This document shows, in pieces, positions 54,915 through 64,000 of a DNA stretch of 64,000 bases. The notes under the pieces were generated by a model that was given only the letters and a program-made list of their open reading frames with translations, searched no databases and was not told the DNA's origin. Both the position numbers and the translations under genes were made by a program. The DNA is taken from positions 232,514,797 to 232,578,796 of the forward strand of contig OX336396.1 of NCBI GenBank assembly GCA_946902985.2, given 5' to 3'. Numbering within the stretch: the stretch's first letter is position 1; each line of letters starts with the position of its first letter. Origin of the DNA: Meconema thalassinum (taxonomy: Eukaryota > Arthropoda > Insecta > Orthoptera > Tettigoniidae).

Positions 54915-57900
54915 ATGGCTCCTACTGAGAAAGATGAAACTCTCATTGCCAGACGTTCTTCCTATAAAGGGCAACTCACTAGATTCAGAAATTTCATCAG
55001 CAAATTAAATCCCGTCGAGTGTGATTTAGACATCTTGACACATCGCCTTAAGTTGTACGAACGGTCTTATGATTATTATGATCAAATTCAAACCGAGATT
55101 GAATCCGCTTGCCCAGAACTTCAATCGGATCGGGACGAGGTCGAACCCTTGTACTTTGAAGGGATTGCAAAGGCCCACCAACTGATCCGCAATATCTCAG
55201 AACCGGACACTAGGGTCATCAATCCGGCCCTGTTCGCACCCGCTTCAGGTCACGAGAACAAACCGAAACCGTTACTTCCTAAGATAAGCCTACCGCACTT
55301 CTCAGGCAAGGAAGGTGAATGGTATTCTTTTTATGAACTTTACTGCTCCGTAATTCATGAAAATACTGAGATCCATGACATACATAAATTCTACTTCCTC
55401 CGTACATCTTTGGAATGTGAGGCCTTAGCCTTAGTGGAGTCGCTGCCTTTAAGCGCAGACAATTACCACATCGCCTTTAATCTCCTTAAAGAGAGATATG
55501 GCAATTTACGTTTGAGTGTAGCTCGCCACATACGCTGTCTTTTCAACTTGCCAGCCGTCAAACCTAATGACGTCACCTCTTTAAGAAACCTGTTGGACTC
55601 TATACAGTTAAATGTCAGAGCATTATACCAACTTAAGCAGCCTGTCCAAACATGGGACACCATACTCATTCATCTGGCTACATCAAGATTCGATTTTTCA
55701 ACTTTAAAGGCTTGGGAAATTGAACTCGCTCGCAAGGAAGAATTTTCCTTCGAACACTTAATCTCGTTTCTTAACAGCCGATGCCAAGTTCTTACAGCAC
55801 TCGCATTTCAGTGCGAAAAGGTCGAAACGAATCATCAGTCTCACATTTTTGAGAAAAACCTTGCTTTTTCAAAGGGACATCAGCCCCCATCTGTCGAGAA
55901 CAAGCAACCCCGTTCTTCTTTCAATCATGCAAGAGAACATATCAGGCCGCTCAACAAATCGTTAAAATGCACGCTCTGTAAAAAGCTTCACACATTGTAT
56001 TCGTGCAAATCCTTTAAAGAATTGTCTGTCGAAGATCGAAGGAAGTTTGTCTTGAATAGCAAACATTGTTTCAATTGCTTATCACCTAAGCATTCTTCTT
56101 CAAACTGCACGTCATCTAATCTCTGTTTTCATTGCAAAAAACCGCATCATTCTTTATTGCACGTTCACGATAAATCGAGGTCATCAGTACCTGCCTCTTC
56201 AAGCTCCATGCAGAGCAGCTCCGAACAAACTAATGCTTCTTCCTGCATTTCTAACGCCGAAGCTTCTCACAGTGCGCAAACACTTTTGACCACTGTACAA
56301 TTCGAAATCCAAGATAAATTTGGAAATTGGTTTAGAACCCGTGGTCTTCTCGATTCCGCTTCAACTCATAATTTTGTTTCGCAATCGTTGATTAAAAAAC
56401 TAGGTCTTTCGTCATCGTCTACTTCTATCAGTGTGACCGGCATTGACAATTTGAAAACTCAAGTCTTGCAGTCTTCAAAATTGAAAATCAGAGACGTTTG
56501 CCAAAGAAACACCAATCTTAATTTAAACTGTCTCATTCTTACCAGTATTGGCAAGGACACTCCAAGTCACTCTATCAATACTTCCGGTTTAAACATTCCC
56601 TCGCACTTAAGGTTAGCCGATCCTCAGTTTAATGCTCAAGGTCCCATTGATGTACTTTTCAGTGCCAATGTTTTTTGGAAGTGCCTTCGCAAACAAACAC
56701 GTAAGTTATCTTCAACCGTGGTCGCCAGAGACACCGATTTTGGTTGGGTTATTACTGGTGAAATCAAACATACTAGCGTTCAAACCAAAGCGCAATGTCA
56801 TTTCGTTACAGCTGACATAAATCCCATTTCTGAAAAAGAGAACGCTCATGTTTCAGATCTCAATATTTTTGAAAAACACTTGCCGAAACGATGTCTTATC
56901 GTGAACAACTACACTACCTCTGTAAGTTGTTTAAATGGTTTTTCCTTCTTCCCGCACAAGATGGCCATTCAAGTTCGCCTTGCTTTGTGTTATTTCGTAT
57001 ACCTTCTTATGTCATTTTTTATAGCAGGTAATTGCTTAAACTCTTTCTCGAAAACTATCTTCCCCTTGTGTAAAACCATGGCTATCAGTCACCATCACTT
57101 CGCTGTAAGCTACGTTTCACTTCTTTCGTTATTTAGAAGGATGGCCACGGCCGGCTCCTCCCCCCTTCCTCACAATTGGAAGCCGCTTTTGAAACCGCTT
57201 GAAAATCTGAATTCTCTAACATCAAGAATAACTATTCTTATGCATAACTTCCTTCTCAATGTCCCGGCTTCACTTCCTATTTCGGAAGAATCAAGCTTTT
57301 TTCTGTTGAAAATTGTCCGATTTCGTGATCCTCTCAATTATGCGAAATTGATTTCCTACTCTATTTCATATAGCTTTAAATTGCTTTTTCACGTCCAAGT
57401 TACGATTGACTGCATGTCGTTCAACCTGAATATCTGCTTTAAGTTACAGCTGATTCAACTAGTGTTTGTGTACTTTGAACTGCTTGTTTTTCAAACTTGT
57501 TTGTATACAAGCCTGGTTAACGCCAAGTTGTTGTTTATTTCTTGTATGATTGCCAAAGGTCAAAGCAAGTTTCTCTTATCTCAGCTTTGGCTGATTGCCA
57601 AGCATTGTCTAGTGAGTCGCTACTGCAAGTACAGAAGCCGTTCACCTACTTCCCAAAATAAACTTGTTCCAGTTAAGGACTCTTTCAGCTATTTATATGC
57701 CTTATCTCGTTGTACTATGTGTGTCAAGGCCGCGCTTGTCTGTGTCTTCCACTTACTCATGCTCGTATTCTATAACTGCTTCGATCCTTGTTTCAAAACT
57801 TCGTTGCGTATTTCTCACGCGCTCATGTATTTCACTTTGCTTACATATTTTGAAATCTTAATGTTCATTGATGAACAAACTTGCTTTTTCTCGTCGTCAC

Positions 57901-58643
57901 ATTCGATGTGTTTTTGCATTTATACTTGTCACGTCACGTTTCTAGCTGACTTAAGTATTTTTCTGAGTAACCCCTTTGATACTCATTATAACTTGAGGTC
58001 ATTGTTTATGGCTACTCGTTTGTTACCTATGGCGTTCTTGCTTTCTACTCGCATAGTTTCTTTGTTTATTTGGTATATTCTTGTCCTGAATAGATGTACT
58101 TGTCTCTATACGCTTTGTTTAAATTTGTCAATTCTTCTTTCGCATCGTATCGTAATCTTTACTGGTGCTTTATTTCTCTCAGCTTCCAGCTATTTCGTGA
58201 TTGAAAGTGTCGTTAATTCTCGCCTTTTAACTCCGCTTTCCAATGACCCTGATGACCTCCTTCCACTTACACCTGGTCGCTTCCTTACACGCACTTCTCT
58301 CTCTGCCCCTCCTCCCCTTCCTAATTCTTTCAGGGATTTTGATTTACCTATTGTTTGGCGTAAACTTGAAGCCCTCCGTAATTCTTTTTGGAAGAGATGG
58401 AACTTGGAATATTTAACTTCCTTGCAACGGAGGCAGAAGTGGTTTCTTTCCAGTCCCGACATTAAAGTGGGGGACTTGGTCTTAGTTAGGGATGTTTCTC
58501 CCCCTCTAGCCTGGACTTCCGGCAGAGTGACCAAGTGTTACCCTGGAAGAGATGGGAGAGTCAGGGTGGTCAGAGTCTTGACCATTAACGGTTCGATTAC
58601 AAGACCCCTGTCTTTGATCGCTCCTCTTCCATTAAATGTGTAA
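54915..58643 (+). CDS. BEL Gag-protease-(novel region)-Pol C-terminus fusion, 1242 aa
   Basis: Unbroken from MAPTEKDE to PLSLIAPLPLNV. Residues 1-110 are a Gag N-terminus. 119-300 are the BEL Gag core (DUF1759-like; LPKISLPHFSGKEGEWYSF, ERYGN). 352-416 have Cys/His clusters (CTLC, HCFNCLSPKHSSSNC, LCFHCKKPHH). 460-620 are a retropepsin-like protease of the DUF1758 type with active site GLLDSAS (477-483) and FGWVITGEI. Where RT should begin (about 655) the sequence changes to a hydrophobic, Cys-rich stretch to about 1100 with seven or so membrane-like segments, e.g. 686-704, 937-956, 1031-1058. 1108-1242 are the typical C-terminal module (DUF5641-like; NDPDDLLPLTPGRF, FWKRWN, YPGRDGRVRVVRV). 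The polymerase, RNase H and integrase are missing, not just broken. Gag and protease could build particles; mobility would need a helper. Alternative: part of the novel region is an intron, since GTAAGT lies at 56922 and a T-rich tract with AG at 58182. Confidence 0.85.
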   Translation: MAPTEKDETLIARRSSYKGQLTRFRNFISKLNPVECDLDILTHRLKLYERSYDYYDQIQTEIESACPELQSDRDEVEPLYFEGIAKAHQLIRNISEPDTRVINPALFAPASGHENKPKPLLPKISLPHFSGKEGEWYSFYELYCSVIHENTEIHDIHKFYFLRTSLECEALALVESLPLSADNYHIAFNLLKERYGNLRLSVARHIRCLFNLPAVKPNDVTSLRNLLDSIQLNVRALYQLKQPVQTWDTILIHLATSRFDFSTLKAWEIELARKEEFSFEHLISFLNSRCQVLTALAFQCEKVETNHQSHIFEKNLAFSKGHQPPSVENKQPRSSFNHAREHIRPLNKSLKCTLCKKLHTLYSCKSFKELSVEDRRKFVLNSKHCFNCLSPKHSSSNCTSSNLCFHCKKPHHSLLHVHDKSRSSVPASSSSMQSSSEQTNASSCISNAEASHSAQTLLTTVQFEIQDKFGNWFRTRGLLDSASTHNFVSQSLIKKLGLSSSSTSISVTGIDNLKTQVLQSSKLKIRDVCQRNTNLNLNCLILTSIGKDTPSHSINTSGLNIPSHLRLADPQFNAQGPIDVLFSANVFWKCLRKQTRKLSSTVVARDTDFGWVITGEIKHTSVQTKAQCHFVTADINPISEKENAHVSDLNIFEKHLPKRCLIVNNYTTSVSCLNGFSFFPHKMAIQVRLALCYFVYLLMSFFIAGNCLNSFSKTIFPLCKTMAISHHHFAVSYVSLLSLFRRMATAGSSPLPHNWKPLLKPLENLNSLTSRITILMHNFLLNVPASLPISEESSFFLLKIVRFRDPLNYAKLISYSISYSFKLLFHVQVTIDCMSFNLNICFKLQLIQLVFVYFELLVFQTCLYTSLVNAKLLFISCMIAKGQSKFLLSQLWLIAKHCLVSRYCKYRSRSPTSQNKLVPVKDSFSYLYALSRCTMCVKAALVCVFHLLMLVFYNCFDPCFKTSLRISHALMYFTLLTYFEILMFIDEQTCFFSSSHSMCFCIYTCHVTFLADLSIFLSNPFDTHYNLRSLFMATRLLPMAFLLSTRIVSLFIWYILVLNRCTCLYTLCLNLSILLSHRIVIFTGALFLSASSYFVIESVVNSRLLTPLSNDPDDLLPLTPGRFLTRTSLSAPPPLPNSFRDFDLPIVWRKLEALRNSFWKRWNLEYLTSLQRRQKWFLSSPDIKVGDLVLVRDVSPPLAWTSGRVTKCYPGRDGRVRVVRVLTINGSITRPLSLIAPLPLNV

Positions 58644-58682
58644 CTGTTTATTTGCTCTCTGTTGGTGTTTGGCCCCCCAGTA

Positions 58683-61600
58683 TGGTGTATTCTTTGAATA
58701 CACGGTACCTGAGATATAATTTTTATTGCTCCTTGCATGTTCATTTCTTCCTTTCTCTTTGTCAAACACCAACAGTGATCTTTTGTTTTCTCCTTGATAG
58801 GCAAATCTCTTATGTCTTCATAAGTCTGTTCTAGATATATAACTTCTGTGACCCACCTAGCGTCACCTCGCAGCGAATCTCTGAAGCTCCTCAACTCTTC
58901 CTGGTGCTAGAGGACTTACTTATCCATTTGGCCACCAGATCCTGTTACCATCGCCAGCTATTTTCTCCTTGAGCAAGAGGACTACGTCTACTTCTTTACT
59001 CACCATGCTGCGCTAGTATCATCTGTTATCAACTCTTAGAAGATCAGCTCAGCAAGAGATTAATTTTTAGCCTATTTTCAATTTTGAAAAAATAGGCTTA
59101 TGAGATCACCTTTTGTCCGTGTGTGTGTGCGTGCGTGTGTGTGTGTGTGTGTGTGTGTGATTCGTGTGTGTGTCCCCCCCTAATAAAATCGAAACGGCAG
59201 GAGCGATTTCAATGAAACTCGGAAAGTTCATAGCACTATTCCCGGCAACCTCGACCGTGCCCTTCAAATTTTGTTACGACTCACCAATCTAACATGGCGG
59301 CTGTGCGAAATATTTCACCAGCATTCAATATCTCCGAAACTATTACCGATATTACCCTGACATTTTCTATGGTGATAGAGGGAACTACTGTAAGTTCACT
59401 TATGTGACTTTTGAAAACCTGGTAACTACAAAACCAACATGGCGGCCAAGCGAATTTGCGACTTTTAAATAGACGTTTCTCGCGATTTGACCAACCAAAC
59501 GCAATGAAACTTGGTACAGTATATGTTTATATACATTGTAATGCACCGACATCTAACTTCGTTCAATTGTTTACATAATCACAAGATGGCGGATGTGCGA
59601 AATATTTCACCGGCATTCTATATCTCTGAAACTATTAGCGGTATCTCCCTAAAATTTTGTACGGAGATAAAGGGCACTACTGGAAGTCCATCTATAAGAT
59701 TTTAAAAAACCGGTTAACTACAAAACGAACATGGCGGCCAAGCGAATTTGAACATTTTAAATAGACCTTTCTCGCGATTTAATGTTCCAAGCGCACTGAA
59801 ACCTGGTACAGGAAATATTTATACACATTGTAATCCACTGGTATCTAATTTAGATCAATTGTTTACATAACATCAAGATGGCGGCAGTGCGAATTTTAAA
59901 ATTAAGTTTGTATTTCTTGTGATGTAGTCATGCGATCGAAGTGAAAGTTTGAATAATGAACCTACGCAATAATTTTCCTTTAATGGTGCATGACTCTATG
60001 GCCTATACATTTAACAATCCAACATGGCGACCATCCGAAATATTTAGACGATACTGAATATCTACGAATCTATTTTAGCAATCAAACTGCATTTTTTAAT
60101 GTTCATAGGGGCTATGAACTTAAGTTCACCTATAGGACTTATAATAACCTGGTGATCACAAATCCAACATGGCGGTGACGCGAATTATAAATATTCACAT
60201 GGACGTTTCTCGCAATTTAACCATCCGCGTGCGGTGAACCTTGGTATAGTAAATCTTTATCCGAATGTTAATCCACTGGCATCTAATTTATTTCAATTGT
60301 TTCCATAACCTCAAGATGGCAGCTGTGAAAAATTTTTAAATCTCCTTGTTTTTTCTTGTGTCCTAATTATGCGATTGAAGTTTGAATACTACACGTTCAC
60401 AATAATCTGCATGTAAAAGTACATAACTCTAGGACCTACATATATAAAATCCAACATGGCGACCATCCGAAATATTTAGTCGGTTCTCAGTATCTACGAA
60501 TCTATTACAGCAATCAAACTGAAATTGTGTATGTTAAATAGTGGCTATTAACATAAGTAGGATATATGAAAATAGGCTGTATAGTTCTTCACGGAACTAC
60601 TTGTTTGTTTTAAAGTTGGCAATGTTTATATGTTCTCCTTTTGTCTCCTTCCCCCTTTCTTGGTCCCTCCGTGCTCCGTTGAGCAGCTCTCACTTCTCAG
60701 TCTGCAGTTGACTCGGTCAGTCAAAGCTCCGCTCGAGCTAGCCTCCTCAAACCAAGAGGCTCACCCTCTTCTACGCCATGTTGGCTAAGTAGTCATCAAC
60801 GGAAACTTCGACTTCAACATGAAATCAAGATAAGTACCATTTTAAAAGTTTTAACCTCATCTTCATGGTTTTAACTTCCAAGTGCTTTAATTATAATTTA
60901 TAGACAGTGTGAAATTATTTACTTTGGGGCAAAAATCATTCTTCGTGGGATTTGCCATGTTGAGTTTTTGCTTGTATAAGCCAACCTTACTAAAAAAGAG
61001 CTTTTCTTAAGCTATTCAAAGAGAAATCCTCTCGCTACGTGGGATATTATCTAATACCCGCTGTCTATAATTATAAAGCTAGTTCCTCCGTTGGATTTTC
61101 TCAACCCCATTTTCTGCTAAGGTCGTTCTGGAACCTTCGAGATCTTGTACTCTATCTGCGAGTCTTGCCGTCAAGTATTGTTCACGCACTTGAGAAAATG
61201 CTAGTTAAAATGAGGAATCTTCCTTAAATTACTGCAATAGCGAACTTTCTTCCCCCGTTGGAACATTCTATGGCGCATTTAATTGTAAATCACAACTTTT
61301 TCAAGAAATAGACTCTCACCTATATAGTGCAATCAGTTATTTCCATAATTGCAATAACTTTCTTTCTCATAAACTTCAGTGTTTCTACAGTGAACTTTGC
61401 ATCAATCTTTACAGACTATAGTGATAATCAGTGCTTGCTCCACGTTTCTACCGCGTCGCGATCGTCCGGTTATATTAAATACGGCCATGAACATTGATCC
61501 TATATCCCAATGATCTTTCCTCAACCTTCTACTAACCACCATTATTAATAAAATTGTAATTTTCTATAAGGCGTCACTCACGAAGTGCCCTTCCAACTTT

Positions 61601-63084
61601 GCTAGTTTAACATTAATTAAATTCTGCATAATTGCTTGTGTGATACAAGTTTTAAATCATATTGTTCCTTTCCTATAATCAGGGAAAACAATTCTTTAAA
61701 CTCTTGAGCGAGTCATGTTCAGGTTTCACGAAATGGAAACTGTCCCATTTGGCGAGTGATTCCTGCTCATACTTGGGAAGTCTAGAACTTTCCTTTTCAC
61801 TTTCTTCAGGTTTCACAGTAAGTGACCTGCCCTCTTTTGTATAATTCTCATATAGTAATTCTGTATAAATATAAGAAGTTGTAGGAACTTCTATCTTATT
61901 TTTCATGTTTTATTATTGTTACATTCGAAGTTGTCATTTTCTCTGGAACATTCTCTCAAGAATTTCTTAAGGTACACTTTTTGTACTACAATTCACTTTC
62001 CAACTTTAATTACTTCATTGTTTATTTGTTTAAATCTTATAAAGATTTTAAAAACCTGTAAGGTTTGAAACCTTGTAAATTGTCAATTGCCTGGAGCAAC
62101 CGTTTAATGTTGAGAGGTCTGCGACCCTATTTGTTAAAAAGTTCAAATGAACTATGTTTGTCAAAATTATATTGCATAATTGTTAATTTTCTCAAACTTC
62201 TTCTAATTGTAAAATAAATGAATCGTTTCCCTTCGCTTTTTCATTTGCGAATACAAAGTTTAGGCAAAATCCTGTCTTCCTTGACTCTCCTCACTCAATG
62301 ACATTAAAATCATTAATAGGGCTTTCACCATTTGTTGCATTTGAGCAAGAACTCTTAATTTTCACCTCACTAAAGTTCTTTTTAGCTTTAATAGCTAATT
62401 CTAATTGGCCAGTAAGGCAAGTAAAGCTCGCTAAGCCAGCTACCTGCTTGTGGAGACCCTCTCCGAAAACTTATGGTCAGTTTTCTAAAAGATAAGTGTT
62501 TCTTTTTGTCTAAACTTTTAGCCGGCTCCTCGCTGAGTAAAAGCTTAGCCATTTCCCAATGCAACCATTGGTTCATTTACCAAGATTACTCCATAAGGCA
62601 TAATCCTTTATCATTTTCCTTCTTAGAGACACTTGGTCGCCCTTACAGGAACTCCATAATTTTGGAAATTAAAAATACCAAAACTGAGTTAAATCATTGG
62701 CATTCTTCGAATTACTTTGTAAAACCTAATTTCTTTGAGAAGACATACAGTAAATTTGTTCCTCTCAGCCTTGCCAGACCATCACTCTTCCCCATAGTAG
62801 TTTTATATATGCTTGAGAGGGATTATACGAAAGCCACTCTCTTGCAAACCGCCCAAGTTCTATCTGTGTTTCTCGTCAGCTTAGACCAAGTCCTTACTCA
62901 TTTTAGGTATCCGAAAGCGGATTTTCGGTGGCAACCACCTTTAAGTGTGTTTAAAACTAAACTTATTAATTTTGTGGGACTCTCCTCCTATTTTCTATCC
63001 TTTTTCTCCAATCCAAAATCTACTTCCTTTTCTTAATCATCTTCCCTTGGTGGGTGGGTTATTCCTCAGCCTATAAACTACCCA
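58683..63084 (+). repeat. 3' LTR, split by a nested element
   Basis: 58683-59068 and 60606-63084 together equal the 5' LTR apart from a 13-bp deletion near 60645, a 1-bp insertion near 61390 and about seven substitutions. The DNA before it (GGCCCCCCAGTA) is not purine-rich, so no clear polypurine tract is seen. Confidence 0.9.
59069..60605 (-). mobile_element. HINE-like element, copy G, inserted in the LTR
   Basis: Written on the plus strand it starts AGCCTATTTTCAATTTTGAA (terminal hairpin with AAAATAGGCT), has GAGATCACCTTTTGTCCG, (GT)n at 59118-59170, repeated AACATGGCGGC modules and an end CGGAACTACTTGTT. The intact 5' LTR shows the empty site: TAATTTTT^TGTTTTAAAG. The insertion adds no duplicated bases (at most one T). 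That gives exact element limits and a T^T target. Confidence 0.9.
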
Positions 63085-63089
63085 GGCGG
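63085..63089. other. BEL target-site duplication, right
   Basis: GGCGG, matching 51768-51772. Confidence 0.9.
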
Positions 63090-63134
63090 TCGAAATCATA
63101 TCCTGGCCGTAGGTATAAAAGGCAGACCATCATC

Positions 63135-63644
63135 ATGATGACAAGAAATAAGAAAAGTGGAACTAAAAGGCCGCTACCCGAGGAGCGTCGGGGCACCCTT
63201 GGAGCCATCGCTGGGGGTGACAGCATACAAGCCGGTGGTGATCAGGAGCTGAACAGGCGGGCCCTGATCGGGGAACACCCCGAACATGTTACAGCCGATG
63301 TTGATAGTAGCATCCTAACAGCATCCAACGCTACACCTGCTCCTAGTGTTTCTTCTGATACTCAGGAGACCAGAAGAGCGGGCAAACCGAGAAAGCGCAC
63401 GAAATGGACAAATGAAATGAATATGTACATCATGCGTTCATATTATCAGATAACGAATATTGAAACTGACACTACTGCATATAGACAGAAGTTGCACACT
63501 GAATTCTGCCAGAAATTCCCTGATATTAATGTTACAGAACAGAGAATAGCAGATCAGCGCCGTGCTATAGTTTTGAAGAAACTTATCCCAGAACATCACC
63601 TCAAGCTGCTAATGGTTGACGTAGCTGCCGACAATACTCTGTAG
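63135..63644 (+). CDS. N-terminal region of a non-LTR retrotransposon protein, partial
   Basis: Start at MMTRNKKSG (63135); upstream in-frame Met codons lie in the BEL LTR and are not original. A basic, Pro/Gly/Thr-rich leader is followed by a Myb/SANT-like or DNA-binding block (KPRKRTKWTNEMNMYIMRSY, TEFCQKFPDINVTEQRI, ADQRRAIV) common in the N-terminus of single-ORF LINEs; the clade is uncertain. A stop at 63642 follows a frameshift near 63640. The other frame continues immediately (see next feature), so the copy is damaged. It is the same element as the piece left of the BEL insertion. Confidence 0.6.
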   Translation: MMTRNKKSGTKRPLPEERRGTLGAIAGGDSIQAGGDQELNRRALIGEHPEHVTADVDSSILTASNATPAPSVSSDTQETRRAGKPRKRTKWTNEMNMYIMRSYYQITNIETDTTAYRQKLHTEFCQKFPDINVTEQRIADQRRAIVLKKLIPEHHLKLLMVDVAADNTL

Positions 63645-64000
63645 ACGAATCCATAGATCAGGAGAGTACACGTCTGGTCAATGAACAATGGCACACCGAT
63701 CTTCCTTCAGATAACAAAGATGTAAATATATCGCCGGAAGAACTCGTAGAACCAGTGCGGAAACAACTTGAAGATGAATTAGGGAAGGGTCTCATAGAAT
63801 TTGAAGGGACTGATCCAATAGAGCGGCCCATGATCACGAACCAACATTGCTCTAAGAAACTTGCTACCGCTATTGTTACAATGAACAACATTCTCTCTTA
63901 GTATCTGTCCCAGGAATCATATTGTTTCAACCATGTTCAGACTGCAATTTACGCTGGAGCGATAGCTGTGATACGAGTGACAGGAGGTAGATTATGGCGA
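63645..64000 (+). pseudogene. Continuation of the LINE protein after a frameshift, truncated by the window
   Basis: In the shifted frame, acidic text (EELVEPVRKQLEDELGKG) leads to a second in-frame stop near 63900 after VTMNNILS. Then SYCFNHVQTAIYAGAIAVIR is readable to the window edge, like the region just before the reverse transcriptase in LINEs. RT itself would lie beyond 64000. Confidence 0.55.

Larger units (their letters stand above)
51773..63084 (+). mobile_element. BEL/Pao-type LTR retrotransposon derivative with a 3' LTR interruption
   Basis: Two LTRs (51773-54649; 58683-63084 less a nested 1,537-bp element), TG...CA ends, GGCGG target duplication, a TGG-starting primer site and one long ORF. 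Family assignment rests on Gag, the protease and the C-terminal Pol module. By eye the LTRs differ by about seven substitutions plus a 13-bp and a 1-bp indel over 2.87 kb, so the insertion is very young. RT, RNase H and integrase are absent, so it is non-autonomous. Confidence 0.9.

Noticed and set aside
58683..58695. Polypurine tract before the 3' LTR
   Set aside because: The bases just upstream are GGCCCCCCAGTA, not purine-rich. I could not define a tract.
63054..63134. Extended start of the right-edge LINE ORF
   Set aside because: These codons span the BEL LTR end and target duplication, so they are fused by insertion and are not the original start.

Overview
The window is eukaryotic, AT-rich and gene-poor, and it is built almost entirely of transposable elements and their debris. 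The mix (BEL/Pao LTR element, Tc1 and P-like DNA transposons, Helitron/Helentron-type elements, several tRNA-derived SINE families, RTE-like and Jockey/CR1-like LINE pieces) points to an invertebrate, most likely an insect with a large repeat-rich genome. I cannot name the species. I found no convincing host gene, no functional tRNA or rRNA gene and no CRISPR.

Layout. 1-10.4 kb: tRNA-derived SINE, a broken RTE-like LINE on the minus strand, SINE pieces, a tetranucleotide microsatellite, and two LINE 3' ends. 10.6-12.7 kb: a truncated HINE-like element, then an 880-bp piggyBac-type MITE with TTAA flanks. 17.1-19.9 kb: a hAT-like non-autonomous element holding nested repeats. 20.7-21.3 kb: a small Helitron. 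23.7-25.2 kb: a near-full HINE-like element. 27.3-31.2 kb: a P-element-like transposon (TIRs, target duplication, decayed THAP transposase with a retained intron) inserted into an older SINE. 33.4-34.4 kb: a 44-bp minisatellite. 38.1-40.8 kb: a foldback structure, a second HINE-like family and a pyrimidine-to-purine low-complexity tract. 43.7-46.0 kb: mariner/Tc1 debris. 46.4-47.9 kb: another HINE-like copy. 48.0-49.5 kb: an apparently intact Tc1 element. 50.0-50.6 kb: a foldback element carrying hammerhead-like motifs in both arms.

51.8-63.1 kb is the most remarkable region: a young BEL/Pao-type provirus with 2,877-bp LTRs, a 5-bp target duplication (GGCGG) and one uninterrupted 1242-codon ORF. 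That ORF has Gag, zinc knuckles, a retropepsin-like protease and the usual C-terminal Pol module, but reverse transcriptase, RNase H and integrase are replaced by about 445 codons of unrecognised, hydrophobic, Cys-rich sequence. The 3' LTR is split by a HINE-like element, and the provirus itself lies in the 5' region of a LINE that runs off the right edge, giving three nested insertions.

The only plausibly intact autonomous protein is the Tc1 transposase. The BEL derivative would need enzymes from a relative to move. The HINEs, MITEs and SINEs likewise depend on partners not seen here.
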